From Leucobacter viscericola (GTDB lineage: Bacteria > Actinomycetota > Actinomycetes > Actinomycetales > Microbacteriaceae), in assembly GCF_011299575.1 (NCBI RefSeq), contig NZ_CP049863.1, positions 1,612,001 to 1,676,000 on the forward strand: a stretch of 64,000 nt of DNA, written 5' to 3'. Position numbers and translations under genes: made by a program. Below the pieces are notes generated by a model. That model was not told the origin of the DNA. It made no database searches and saw only the letters and a list, made by a program, of their open reading frames with translations. Positions 28,723 to 36,807 of this stretch are shown piece by piece (position 1 is the stretch's first letter; the number at the start of each line of letters is the position of its first letter).

Positions 28723-29034
28723 ATGACCAAGACAAAATCCGTCGCGGCGATCGAAATAGGTCGCCGTATTCGTGAAGCGCGTCAAAAACTTGGTATTTCG
28801 CGGGAGGATCTGAGCGAGCTCTCCGAGATGGAGACCACCAGCATAGGCCGCATCGAAAGGGGCGAGTCAAGCCCTGCGGTGCAATCAATTGTTCGTCTTG
28901 CCTTTGCACTGGAGACGGATCCCGGCCAGTTCATCTCCGGCATCACACCCGACGCCTATGCGCCACCATCGCACCAGCTGAAGGTTCGAGACCTCATTCG
29001 CCAGCGCAGAGAACAGTTCGGCAATGGTGGCTAG
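28723..29034 (+). CDS. XRE-family helix-turn-helix regulator
   Basis: The 103-residue protein contains a single HTH_3 domain at about 10-67 (GRRIREARQKLGISREDLSELSEM, IGRIERGESSPAVQSIVRLA), followed by a short tail with no effector domain. It sits between divergent purE and purK on the purK strand, with a 36-bp gap to purK. It may share the purK transcript or regulate its own intergenic region. The target and any link to purines are unproven. Confidence 0.86.
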   Translation: MTKTKSVAAIEIGRRIREARQKLGISREDLSELSEMETTSIGRIERGESSPAVQSIVRLAFALETDPGQFISGITPDAYAPPSHQLKVRDLIRQRREQFGNGG

Positions 29035-29070
29035 CCATTTCGCCACCGCGCGATAAGGCAGAATAGGTAC

Positions 29071-30228
29071 ATGGGCGAACTGGGCACGAACCGCAGCAGC
29101 ATCCGAGTGGGCGTCATCGGAGGCGGGCAGCTCGCCCGTATGATGGTGCCCCCGGCAACCCACCTGGGTCTGGGCATCAGCGTTCTCGCCGAGGTCGAGG
29201 GCTCGAGCGCCGCGAGAGCAGCCGACGCCGTGGGCGACTACCGCGATCCCGAAACGGTCTATGCCTTCGCCGACACCGTCGACGTGGTCACATTCGATCA
29301 CGAGCACGTACCGCAAGAGATTCTGCTTGAACTTGAGCGCCGCGGCAAGGCAGTGCACCCGAGGCCCGGTGCGCTGCAGTTCGCCCAGGACAAGATCCTT
29401 ATGCGCCAAAAGCTCGAAGAGCTGGGTGTCCCGGTGCCAAGCTGGGCAGCCGTCGCCGATGAGGTTGAACTCAAGGCCTTCATTGACGCCCATGGCGGTC
29501 GCGCCGTGGTCAAGACGGCCCGCGGTGGCTACGACGGCAAGGGTGTGCGATTGGTGTCGGATGCCAGCGAGGTTCGCGACTGGTTTACCGCTCTCGCTGA
29601 GGATGCGCGTGGCGGTCACTTGCTCGCTGAAGAACTCGTAGATTTCACGCGCGAGCTCTCCCAGCTGGTCGCGCGCCGCCCGAGTGGCGAAACACGCACA
29701 TGGCCCGTGGTTGAGACGATCCAGCGCGATGGTGTGTGCGCCGTGGTGTTGGCGCCGGCGCCGGTTGCTGATCCCGCAACCCTCGATGAGGCCGCCCGCA
29801 TCGGCGCGGTTGTTGCCGAGGGGGTTGGGGTTACCGGAGTGCTCGCTGTCGAGATGTTCGAGGCCCGCGATGGCAGGGTGCTCGTGAACGAGCTTGCCAT
29901 GCGGCCGCACAATTCGGGCCATTTCTCGATCGAAGGATCCGTGACGAGCCAGTTCGAGCAGCACCTACGCGCTGTCGCGGACCTACCGCTCGGCGACACC
30001 TCGATGACGGCCCCCGCCGCAGTCATGGTGAACGTGCTTGGTGGACCAGTCGAGGGGCCGATGCCCGTGCGCTACGCCGCAGCTCTTGCGGCGCACCCCC
30101 GCGCGAAGTTCCACAGCTACGACAAAACACCGCGGCCGGGCCGCAAAGTGGGCCACGTGACGGTGACGGGCGAGGATCTCGAGACCGTGCGCGCCGCAGC
30201 GCAGGCCGCGGCTGACGAGTTTAACTAG
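29071..30228 (+). CDS. purK: N5-carboxyaminoimidazole ribonucleotide synthase
   Basis: The 385-residue ATP-grasp enzyme makes N5-CAIR from AIR, bicarbonate and ATP, the step before PurE. Visible signatures are GVIGGGQLARMM at the N-terminus, FDHEHVP, KTARGGYDGKG (ATP-binding loop) and NELAMRPHNSGHFSIEGSVTSQF (metal/ATP site). It lies 36 bp after the XRE gene. A CAGAAT box 6 bases before the ATG hints at a separate leaderless start. Its 3' end nearly abuts the convergent marR gene, with 3 bp between them. Confidence 0.96.
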   Translation: MGELGTNRSSIRVGVIGGGQLARMMVPPATHLGLGISVLAEVEGSSAARAADAVGDYRDPETVYAFADTVDVVTFDHEHVPQEILLELERRGKAVHPRPGALQFAQDKILMRQKLEELGVPVPSWAAVADEVELKAFIDAHGGRAVVKTARGGYDGKGVRLVSDASEVRDWFTALAEDARGGHLLAEELVDFTRELSQLVARRPSGETRTWPVVETIQRDGVCAVVLAPAPVADPATLDEAARIGAVVAEGVGVTGVLAVEMFEARDGRVLVNELAMRPHNSGHFSIEGSVTSQFEQHLRAVADLPLGDTSMTAPAAVMVNVLGGPVEGPMPVRYAAALAAHPRAKFHSYDKTPRPGRKVGHVTVTGEDLETVRAAAQAAADEFN

Positions 30229-30231
30229 CGG

Positions 30232-30777
30232 CTACTCGGCCGCCGGGCGGGCGCAGCGGCTCGCCGGGCTGTCGGCCCCCGCGGGCGCTGCACCGTTGAA
30301 TCGATGCAGCGCCTCATTCAGAGACGCGAGCTCTTCGAGCCGCCACCCCTGGAACCGCTCCTGATAATCGTGCGAGGTGTGCGCGTGCAGCTCCTCGATC
30401 GCGGTCTGCGCCGCGAGACTCGCCGTGAGCAACACAACTCGCCGATCCTCAGCGGCCGCCTCGGCCTCAATGAGACCGAACTCCCGCAACTTCGTTACCT
30501 GCCGACTCACTACGGCCTTGTCCATGCCGAGCAGCTGACTCAGCTGGGTCGCGGTAATCGGCCCCTTTCGCAGGATCGTCTGCAGCACCATGATGCCCAC
30601 CCCCTTGAGCTCGGGGTGAACCTCCTCCGCGTAGCGTGCCCAGCGCGTGCGGGCGAAGGCAAACACCTGAGAGAACTCGGCGATAATCTCGGAGATCAGT
30701 TCGTCACCCTGTGCGGGGTGGTTCGGGATCGCCGATGCTTCAGGGGCTTCCGGTGGCATCACGGGCTGCTGCGACAT
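30232..30777 (-). CDS. MarR-family repressor of the adjacent efflux pump
   Basis: The 181-residue protein has a winged-helix core at about 45-140 (GVGIMVLQTILRKGPITATQLSQLLGMDKAVVSRQVTKL, then a wing with EDRRVVLLT). The N-terminal Pro/Glu-rich extension and Ala-rich tail are poorly conserved. It starts 8 bp after the stop of the DHA2 pump gene and is the second gene of that operon. Twin palindromes at the operon promoter are its likely operators, so autoregulation with ligand-induced release is the expected logic. Confidence 0.88.
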   Translation of the reverse strand: MSQQPVMPPEAPEASAIPNHPAQGDELISEIIAEFSQVFAFARTRWARYAEEVHPELKGVGIMVLQTILRKGPITATQLSQLLGMDKAVVSRQVTKLREFGLIEAEAAAEDRRVVLLTASLAAQTAIEELHAHTSHDYQERFQGWRLEELASLNEALHRFNGAAPAGADSPASRCARPAAE

Positions 30778-30785
30778 ACTAAATC

Positions 30786-32501
30786 CTAACGCGCCGGCGT
30801 ATCTGGAGCGTACGCATCAACACGGGGCGGCTCAGGAACCAGGGCTCCGTCGAACTCGATTCCCACTTCTTCGCTCGGAGCGATTCCGGAGGCACTGGAT
30901 CCTGCGCCAACTGCTGCGGCATCGGACGCCGCGCGCTGTTCCGCGAGCTTCTCGGCGTTGCTCTTGTCGCTCAGCGGGATGTTTGGCAGCAGGGCAATCG
31001 CGATGATCGCAACAATCGCGACTGGCGAGGCGGCGAGAAAGACGTTGCCAATCCCGTGACCATAAGCGCTCTCAACCACGATGCGAATAGGATCCGGCAG
31101 TTCGGCAATCTTCGGGATCGTACCGCCCGCGAGCTTATCTGCACCGACCAGTTGCTCAGGGCTGAGCTTACCGAGTCCGTCCTTAATGTACTGAACAACC
31201 AGGTTGGCGAGCATCGCGCCCATCGCAGACATGCCGGCGGTACCGCCAATGGTGCGGAAGAAGGTGACGGCGGAGCTCGCAACACCCAACTCATGCGGGT
31301 TCACCGTGTTCTGCACCACCAGAACCAGGTTCTGCATGCACATACCGACACCAGCACCGAGCACAAACATCGCGACGCCAACAAACAGGAAAGAGGTGTC
31401 GTAGCGCAGCTGGCCCATCATAAATAGGCCCACCAGCATGATGACGGATCCCGAAACCATGTAGCGCTTCCACTTGCCGGTGCGGGTGATGATCTGCCCG
31501 ACGAGCGTTGAAGCGAGCAGCACACCCGCCATCATCGGGATCGTGAGCAACCCGGACTCGGTTGGAGTCTTGCCACGCGCGAGCTGCATGTACTGCCCCA
31601 GGAACACCGAGGTGCCAAACATCGCAAGACCGACCGCGATGCTGGCAATGACGGCCATGGTGAAGGTGCGATTCTTGAACAGGGTCATTGGAATCAGCGG
31701 TTCTTCAGCCCGCAGCTCAACAAAGACGGCCGCCACGAGCAGCAGCACGCCGCCACCAACCATGAGGGCGGTCTGCCATGACCACCAGTCAAACTCGGTG
31801 CCACCAAGGGTGACCCAGATCAGCAGGCTCGCAAAACCGAGTGAGATAAAGGTCGCACCGAGGTAGTCGATCTTGATCTTGCGCTTTTCGGTGTGCAGGT
31901 GCAGTGTGCGCTGTAGCACGATGATCGCGATGATCGCGATGGGAGCTGCGACGTAGAAGTTCCAGCGCCAACCGAGTGTGTCGGTGATGGTGCCGCCGAG
32001 CAGCGGGCCACCGACCGTCGAGATCGCCATGATCGCACCCATGATGCCCATGTACTTGCCACGCTCACGCGGGCTAATGATTTCGGCGAGCACGATCTGA
32101 CCGAGGGCACCGAGGCCACCAGCTCCGAGGCCCTGGAGTACGCGGAAGGCGATGAGCCAGGAGGGCTCCTGTGCGGTGCCGGCGAGTGCCGATCCAACCG
32201 TGAACAGGATCAGCGAGAGCTGCAGCAGCACCTTCTTGCTGGTGAGGTCGGCGAGCTTGCCCCAGATTGGCGTGGAGATCGCCGATGCGAGCATGGTGCC
32301 GGTTACAACCCAGGTGAAGGCCGCCTGATTGCCGTTGATGTCGGCGATGATGATCGGCATCGACGTGCCGACGACCGTCATGGAGAGCATTGATACGGCC
32401 ATGCTCATGAAGAGGCCGGTGAGCGCGAGGTTCTTGGCGCGACCGGTGAGGAGGCCCTCGACGGGCATCTTCTTTGGTGGTTTGATCTGAGTCTGGGACA
32501 T
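30786..32501 (-). CDS. DHA2-family (EmrB/QacA-like) 14-TM drug:proton antiporter
   Basis: The start is placed at the ATG at 32501 because the promoter lies between it and the longer in-frame ATG at 32579. The resulting protein is 571 residues with about fourteen hydrophobic segments. DHA2 motifs are present: PIWGKLADLTSKK in the loop after helix 2 and VLQGLGAGGLGALGQIVLAE in helices 4-5. A ~60-residue Ala/Pro-rich cytoplasmic tail follows. It is the first gene of a pump-marR operon and probably exports hydrophobic toxic compounds. The spectrum is unknown. Confidence 0.9.
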   Translation of the reverse strand: MSQTQIKPPKKMPVEGLLTGRAKNLALTGLFMSMAVSMLSMTVVGTSMPIIIADINGNQAAFTWVVTGTMLASAISTPIWGKLADLTSKKVLLQLSLILFTVGSALAGTAQEPSWLIAFRVLQGLGAGGLGALGQIVLAEIISPRERGKYMGIMGAIMAISTVGGPLLGGTITDTLGWRWNFYVAAPIAIIAIIVLQRTLHLHTEKRKIKIDYLGATFISLGFASLLIWVTLGGTEFDWWSWQTALMVGGGVLLLVAAVFVELRAEEPLIPMTLFKNRTFTMAVIASIAVGLAMFGTSVFLGQYMQLARGKTPTESGLLTIPMMAGVLLASTLVGQIITRTGKWKRYMVSGSVIMLVGLFMMGQLRYDTSFLFVGVAMFVLGAGVGMCMQNLVLVVQNTVNPHELGVASSAVTFFRTIGGTAGMSAMGAMLANLVVQYIKDGLGKLSPEQLVGADKLAGGTIPKIAELPDPIRIVVESAYGHGIGNVFLAASPVAIVAIIAIALLPNIPLSDKSNAEKLAEQRAASDAAAVGAGSSASGIAPSEEVGIEFDGALVPEPPRVDAYAPDTPAR

Positions 32502-32536
32502 CGGAGGCGTGGGGTCCTTTGGCGTGCGTGAATTTA

Positions 32537-32552
32537 GTTGACGAAGATCAAC
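32537..32552. promoter_or_regulatory. MarR-type operator, promoter-proximal copy
   Basis: GTTGA-N6-TCAAC palindrome covering the -10 side of the pump promoter. It matches the inverted partner at 32565-32580 in 15 of 16 bases, and the two centres are 28 bp apart. Repressor bound here should occlude RNA polymerase. Confidence 0.7.
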
Positions 32553-32579
32553 TATAGGTAGTTGGTTGATCTTTGTCAA
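32551..32579 (-). promoter_or_regulatory. Sigma-70-type promoter of the pump-marR operon
   Basis: On the minus strand TTGACA (32574-32579) and TATAGT (32551-32556) are separated by exactly 17 bp, a near-consensus vegetative promoter. Transcription would begin near 32544, about 43 bases before the ATG at 32501. Both boxes overlap GTTGA-N6-TCAAC palindromes. Confidence 0.8.
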
Positions 32580-32580
32580 C
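32565..32580. promoter_or_regulatory. MarR-type operator, -35-overlapping copy
   Basis: GTTGATCTTTGTCAAC palindrome that contains the -35 TTGACA of the pump promoter on the opposite strand. It is the inverted near-identical partner of 32537-32552. Confidence 0.7.
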
Positions 32581-32614
32581 TAATGCGCGCGGTGGCTCCT
32601 CGCTGAGCGATGCC

Positions 32615-33307
32615 CTACGCTGCGACGTGCATCTGTTCCATGCTCAACGAGGCTGACACCATGATGGGCAAGTGATCCGAAGTGCCACGCTGCAGGGTGC
32701 GCACACTCTCAATATCAAGCCCGGAGGAGGTTGCAAAGTCGAAGTGCCCGCGGAACATCTTGTAGCGGGTGTAGGTGCGCTTGTCACTCAGGCTGAGCTC
32801 GTAGCCGTGATCCCGCATTTCCAGGTCGAGCCGCCCCTTAAACACCGGATAGTTGTAATCACCGACCATTAGCGCGGGCAGCCCCGGCCCCAATTGGCGC
32901 AACTCGCCGAGTGCGGCGTGAATCTGGTGGCGGCGCAACGAGTTCAGCGCGGTGAGAGGCGCGGCATGAAATGATGCTGCGACAAAGTCGCGTGAGTTCT
33001 CGCGATCGTGCAATCGGACCCCGAGCAGGCGCTCGTGCGCGGGGGCGAGCAACCTGTCGTGCAGCGACTTCTTGAGCTGGAACGTGTGCGCAGCGTGCGC
33101 CTGGAACCGTTCTTCGCGCACGTACATCGCGAGACCGAGTCGGTTGCGTTCGGTCGCGTGCACCAAGCTCAGGTGGCCAAGGCGAGCTGGCAGCGCTACG
33201 GCTTCAGCCTCCTGCAGACACAAGATGTCGACTCCGTGCACCTCAGCCAACTCACCAATCTCAGTGACGGCACGGTTCTTACGCAGGTTATAGCTGACGA
33301 TCTTCAC
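32615..33307 (-). CDS. Endonuclease/exonuclease/phosphatase (EEP) family protein
   Basis: The 230-residue protein shows the EEP-fold markers: IVSYNLRKN with the first Asn, LCLQEAEAV with the metal-binding Glu, VGDYNYPVF in place of GDFN, and a final SDHLPIMV with the catalytic Asp-His pair. It could hydrolyse phosphodiesters in DNA, RNA, phospholipid or small molecules. No signal peptide is apparent, so it is probably cytoplasmic. It is a stand-alone gene between the FHA gene and the efflux operon, and its substrate cannot be inferred. Confidence 0.82.
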   Translation of the reverse strand: MKIVSYNLRKNRAVTEIGELAEVHGVDILCLQEAEAVALPARLGHLSLVHATERNRLGLAMYVREERFQAHAAHTFQLKKSLHDRLLAPAHERLLGVRLHDRENSRDFVAASFHAAPLTALNSLRRHQIHAALGELRQLGPGLPALMVGDYNYPVFKGRLDLEMRDHGYELSLSDKRTYTRYKMFRGHFDFATSSGLDIESVRTLQRGTSDHLPIMVSASLSMEQMHVAA

Positions 33308-33426
33308 TCGGGTCCTCTCAGCGGGGAAGCGTCGTTCGACACCAACAGCAGCCTACGCCCCAAACACTGGGCTGTGGCCAGTTTGCACGGGATCTCTGAG
33401 CTACCGCACAGCTGCGGGCGCGCCGA

Positions 33427-35292
33427 CTAGCTGATCGAGCGCAGTCGCACCTCGAGCGTGCCGACGATCAGGCGATCGGTGACCGTGGAGGCTTGTCCTG
33501 CCTCAAGCTGCGTCGAGTTACCGAGGTTATCGAACACCGCGACCCCGTTGGTTGAGTTGAGGTCTTCGATGGTCCAGGCGTCTCCCTCACGGCGCATGCG
33601 CGCGTGAGTCTTCGACATCGTTCGGGTCGGGTCCGCAATCTGCAGAGCCGTGGTTCCCTCGAGCGCCTGCGGCTTACGTCCGATCACAACGTCATCTCCC
33701 AGCAGCTCGAGCACTTCCCCGTCGGGCAACTCAAGGCCCCATCGGGTTTGCCGCGATACAACGACGGTGTGGTCGAGCTCGTCGCCGTCCGGTTGCTGCG
33801 TCGGCGCGGGCGTTGGTGTTGGGGTCGGCGTTGCCATCGGCGCTGGCGCTGGCGCTGGCGCTGGCGCTGGCGCTGGCGCTGGCGCTGGCGCTGGCGCTGG
33901 CGCGACGGGCGGGCGGGACGTTTCGAAGATGGTCGGCACTTCTGGTTCCAGAACCGGGGCCACAGGGTCTGGGGTCTGGACGGGCGGAGTGACTGACGCC
34001 ACGGGCTCAGAGGCTCGTAACGGCTCGGGCGAGGGTGCGGGTGCCTCAGGTGCAGCGGCAACCGGCTCGGGAGCAACAGGCATCACTGAGGGCGCCGGTA
34101 ATACCAGAGGGGTTATGGAGTTTGCCGGATCAATGACTCCACGGGGTTCTTCCGCTTCGACACTCGGTGCGGCGGTGACCGCGGTGGCTTCGAGGGGCGG
34201 CTCGGGTTCGACCGACGGCCACGAGTACAGCTCCTGCGGCGGAGACGACACTCCCAAAGGAGCATCACCGTGTTGAGGAGCACCCTCTGAAGCCAGACGC
34301 TCGAAGGCCCCCTCCGTTGTATTACTGAAACCCCAGTTGTTCTCGGGAGCGGACTCAACAGGCTGAACAGGCTGCTGGGAAAAGGTGGGCTGCTGGAACG
34401 TTACGGGAGGCACCGCGGGCGCGGGTGGTAGCGCGACGGGAGGCTGCGCCAATTGAGGCTGCTCCGGCTGCGGATATCCGGGCGGCTGAGACGCCGGCGC
34501 CGACTGAACACCCTGGTGCTGTGCGTATGGATCTTCGAAGGTCTGCGGCTGTTCGACAGGCGCTACCTGCCATGCCGGATCAAGTTGTTCCCCATACACA
34601 GGCTGCGCGGCAAAACCGGGCTGCCCTGCGGCACCGGGGTACTCAACGGGCGCGGGCTGCCAAGGATTGCCTTGATGCGCTGGAACCCCTGAGGGATCAG
34701 CCTGCACCTGCGGCACACCCTGCCATCCTCCAGCGATCGGATCCTGCTGCACAGAGGGCATCCCCTGCCAACCGCCAACATTCGGATCTGCCTGATACGC
34801 GGGCTGATACCCGTTGTTCGACACATAGGATCCCGGCTGACCGTAACCGTCGGGTCCCACGGCGTATGGCAACTGCCCACCGTGTGCGCTGGCCTGACCA
34901 GGCTGCGCATAGGCAGAATCTCCGATGTGATTCGCGAGCATCATCGCCCACACTGGCGGAAGTAGCGCGCCCAGCACCGTGAACCCGGTGCCCTTGCCGT
35001 GCTCTGAGTTGATGCGGTGAATCGCCATGATCGTGACAACCAGCGTCACGATGCCGAGACCCGGCACAAACGCGAGCAGCACGATCCACCCGGGCAGATC
35101 ACCGCGCTGGATGAGCTGCCACTGGTTCCACACGGGAATCCATCCGTGCGACGAGGGCAATCCCAACTTTGGAAAAAGCTTCGAAAGCGACCACAGGTAC
35201 CAGACGTAGTAACCGAGAACAACCACGGTCCAGATCACAGAAACAATGAGCAGTCCACCGCCCAAAGCAGCTCCAGCAGTCCCGTCGTTCAT
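33427..35292 (-). CDS. Membrane protein with DUF5684-like N-terminus, Pro-rich linker and C-terminal FHA domain
   Basis: The 621-residue product has three N-terminal hydrophobic segments (about 11-33, 66-90, 103-120) with a GWIPVWNQWQL loop, a very long Pro/Gln/Ala-rich cytoplasmic linker and an FHA domain at about 530-620. Phosphothreonine-binding residues are visible in VVIGRKPQ, RTMSKTHARM and DLNSTNGV. LDHTVVVSRQ, just before the FHA domain, resembles the phospho-switch threonine of FHA regulators. The linker contains about 11 Ala-Pro units encoded by a perfect 6-bp repeat. It ends the kinase/phosphatase cluster and is a likely reader of kinase output at the membrane. Confidence 0.82.
   Translation of the reverse strand: MNDGTAGAALGGGLLIVSVIWTVVVLGYYVWYLWSLSKLFPKLGLPSSHGWIPVWNQWQLIQRGDLPGWIVLLAFVPGLGIVTLVVTIMAIHRINSEHGKGTGFTVLGALLPPVWAMMLANHIGDSAYAQPGQASAHGGQLPYAVGPDGYGQPGSYVSNNGYQPAYQADPNVGGWQGMPSVQQDPIAGGWQGVPQVQADPSGVPAHQGNPWQPAPVEYPGAAGQPGFAAQPVYGEQLDPAWQVAPVEQPQTFEDPYAQHQGVQSAPASQPPGYPQPEQPQLAQPPVALPPAPAVPPVTFQQPTFSQQPVQPVESAPENNWGFSNTTEGAFERLASEGAPQHGDAPLGVSSPPQELYSWPSVEPEPPLEATAVTAAPSVEAEEPRGVIDPANSITPLVLPAPSVMPVAPEPVAAAPEAPAPSPEPLRASEPVASVTPPVQTPDPVAPVLEPEVPTIFETSRPPVAPAPAPAPAPAPAPAPAPAPAPMATPTPTPTPAPTQQPDGDELDHTVVVSRQTRWGLELPDGEVLELLGDDVVIGRKPQALEGTTALQIADPTRTMSKTHARMRREGDAWTIEDLNSTNGVAVFDNLGNSTQLEAGQASTVTDRLIVGTLEVRLRSIS
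33841..33900. repeat. Perfect (CGCTGG)10 hexanucleotide repeat
   Basis: Ten uninterrupted copies of CGCTGG encode alternating Ala-Pro in the linker of the FHA protein. Such repeats are prone to slippage; unit gain or loss would keep the frame and change linker length. Confidence 0.95.
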
Positions 35293-35449
35293 GCGCTACT
35301 CTCTCTCGTTACCCCGCACGTTATGCCCCCAGCTACTTAACTCTGCCACGAAACCGCCGTGGCTCATAGCTGGCGCCAAATTTCTTCCGCTTGGCGGGCA
35401 GTAAGCCCCGCCCTAAAGCCTCGGCGAACCCGCACAGCAACTCACTCGC

Positions 35450-35986
35450 CTATCCAAACGCAAGCAGCGATACACCCCAGAGACCTGCACCAACAACAAT
35501 GGCAACGACCGCACCACCTCCGAGTGCAAGCAATCGAAATCGCCGGTTCTGCTTTGCTATCGAGGGCAGCCCCTCCCGTTGAGCTGGAACGATATATGCT
35601 CCAGCGGGAGGCGGTCCGATCCGCGCATCGAGGGCAGCCCCATCACCCGAGACGTCAACAGCTGTCTCAGCTTTTGCACCGTAGACAACCGGCATGCCCT
35701 GCCGCACACCGCTCTTGGGCAGCGTGTGCTCCGTCTGCGGAAACGGTGACTCTCGAACTCTGCGGTGCGGGTCGAGAGGCGGTTTGAACATGAGGTTGGC
35801 GAGATCCTTTGGGATCTCTACCGCCGGCTCTTCAACTGGCAGGCCGACTGCGGGGCGACGAGGCGTTGCCACAACCGCGGTCGAGTCTTCAACGACCGGG
35901 GGCGACACAACGACCGTTTCATCCCCGGAGGGATTCCCGGGAACAACAACGGTCTCGTCGACTTCTTGTCCTTCGTCGCCCGACAT
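35450..35986 (-). CDS. Small tail-anchored membrane protein with DETVVV motifs
   Basis: I do not recognise a family for this 178-residue protein. Its N-terminus is acidic and has two DETVVV motifs (about residues 10-15 and 22-27) plus AVVATPRR near 37-44. The middle is Pro-rich, and one hydrophobic segment at about 151-176 should anchor it with the N-terminus in the cytoplasm. Its ATG overlaps the phosphatase stop (TGATG), so translation is coupled. The repeated acidic-Thr-Val motif resembles Ser/Thr-kinase substrate sites read by FHA domains. The proposed role as a phospho-scaffold is inference. Confidence 0.75.
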   Translation of the reverse strand: MSGDEGQEVDETVVVPGNPSGDETVVVSPPVVEDSTAVVATPRRPAVGLPVEEPAVEIPKDLANLMFKPPLDPHRRVRESPFPQTEHTLPKSGVRQGMPVVYGAKAETAVDVSGDGAALDARIGPPPAGAYIVPAQREGLPSIAKQNRRFRLLALGGGAVVAIVVGAGLWGVSLLAFG

Positions 35987-36807
35987 CAGGCTCTCCTCGT
36001 CGGCAGGGTCACGGTCAGTGTCTTATCGGCCTGCGAAGTCTCCGGTGCGGAGGTGTCAGATCCAACATGCCAAGCTTTGCCACCGGCAAGCACATCCACC
36101 ACAATCACCGTGATGTTGTCACGGCCTCCAGCTTCGTTCGCGCGCTGCACCAGTTCCTCTGCGACAGCCTCCGATCGGCCGCCCATCGTAAGGGTCGCAC
36201 GCAATTGCTCGTCATCAAGTTCAGTGGTGAGGCCATCAGAACAAATCAGGATCCTCGCACCGGTTTCGACCGGCAGCAACCAGGTATCTGCGGCACTATC
36301 GATTGAGCCGAGTGCGCGCGTAATGATATTGCGCGGTGGCAGCTTCCTGCTTTCGACTCCCCCGGTGATCGCCTGCTCGATAAGGGAATGATCAACCGTC
36401 AGCTGACGCAGCTCAGCTCCGCGATGCAGATATACCCGCGAGTCACCGACATTGAGCACCAACCAGAAGAGCTCCTGTTCGTGCTCTACAAGCACCACGC
36501 CGGTGAGGGTGCAGCCGGCGCCACGCTCGCGACCAAGGGCTACTTGATCCACGGCCCCCCGCGCGGCTTCGAGCGCCTCGTTCACCGTTCGCACCGAGGA
36601 ACGTTCGCCCGGCCGTATCCACTGCGCAAAGGCGGCCACCGCTGCCTGGCTTGCAAGGTCACCCGCCTCGTGCCCACCCATGCCGTCAGCCACGATGAAA
36701 CAGGGCATCTCGGCAAGCGCAGAGTCTTCGTTCACAGCCCGTCGTCGCCCAGGATCCGTGCGCATCGCGACGCTCAGCTCGAGTTCAAGCTCACCCATTG
36801 ACATCAT
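35986..36807 (-). CDS. PP2C-family Ser/Thr protein phosphatase
   Basis: The 273-residue protein contains RRAVNEDSALAE, FIVADGMGGHEAGD, LNVGDSRVYLH, LICSDGLTTEL and GGRDNITVIVV, the metal-binding Asp motifs of bacterial PPM/PstP phosphatases. It has no transmembrane segment, unlike mycobacterial PstP. It should reverse phosphorylation by the kinase at the head of the same gene run. Its start overlaps the stop of the transglutaminase-like gene by 4 bp, and its stop overlaps the next start by 1 bp. Confidence 0.92.
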   Translation of the reverse strand: MMSMGELELELSVAMRTDPGRRRAVNEDSALAEMPCFIVADGMGGHEAGDLASQAAVAAFAQWIRPGERSSVRTVNEALEAARGAVDQVALGRERGAGCTLTGVVLVEHEQELFWLVLNVGDSRVYLHRGAELRQLTVDHSLIEQAITGGVESRKLPPRNIITRALGSIDSAADTWLLPVETGARILICSDGLTTELDDEQLRATLTMGGRSEAVAEELVQRANEAGGRDNITVIVVDVLAGGKAWHVGSDTSAPETSQADKTLTVTLPTRRA

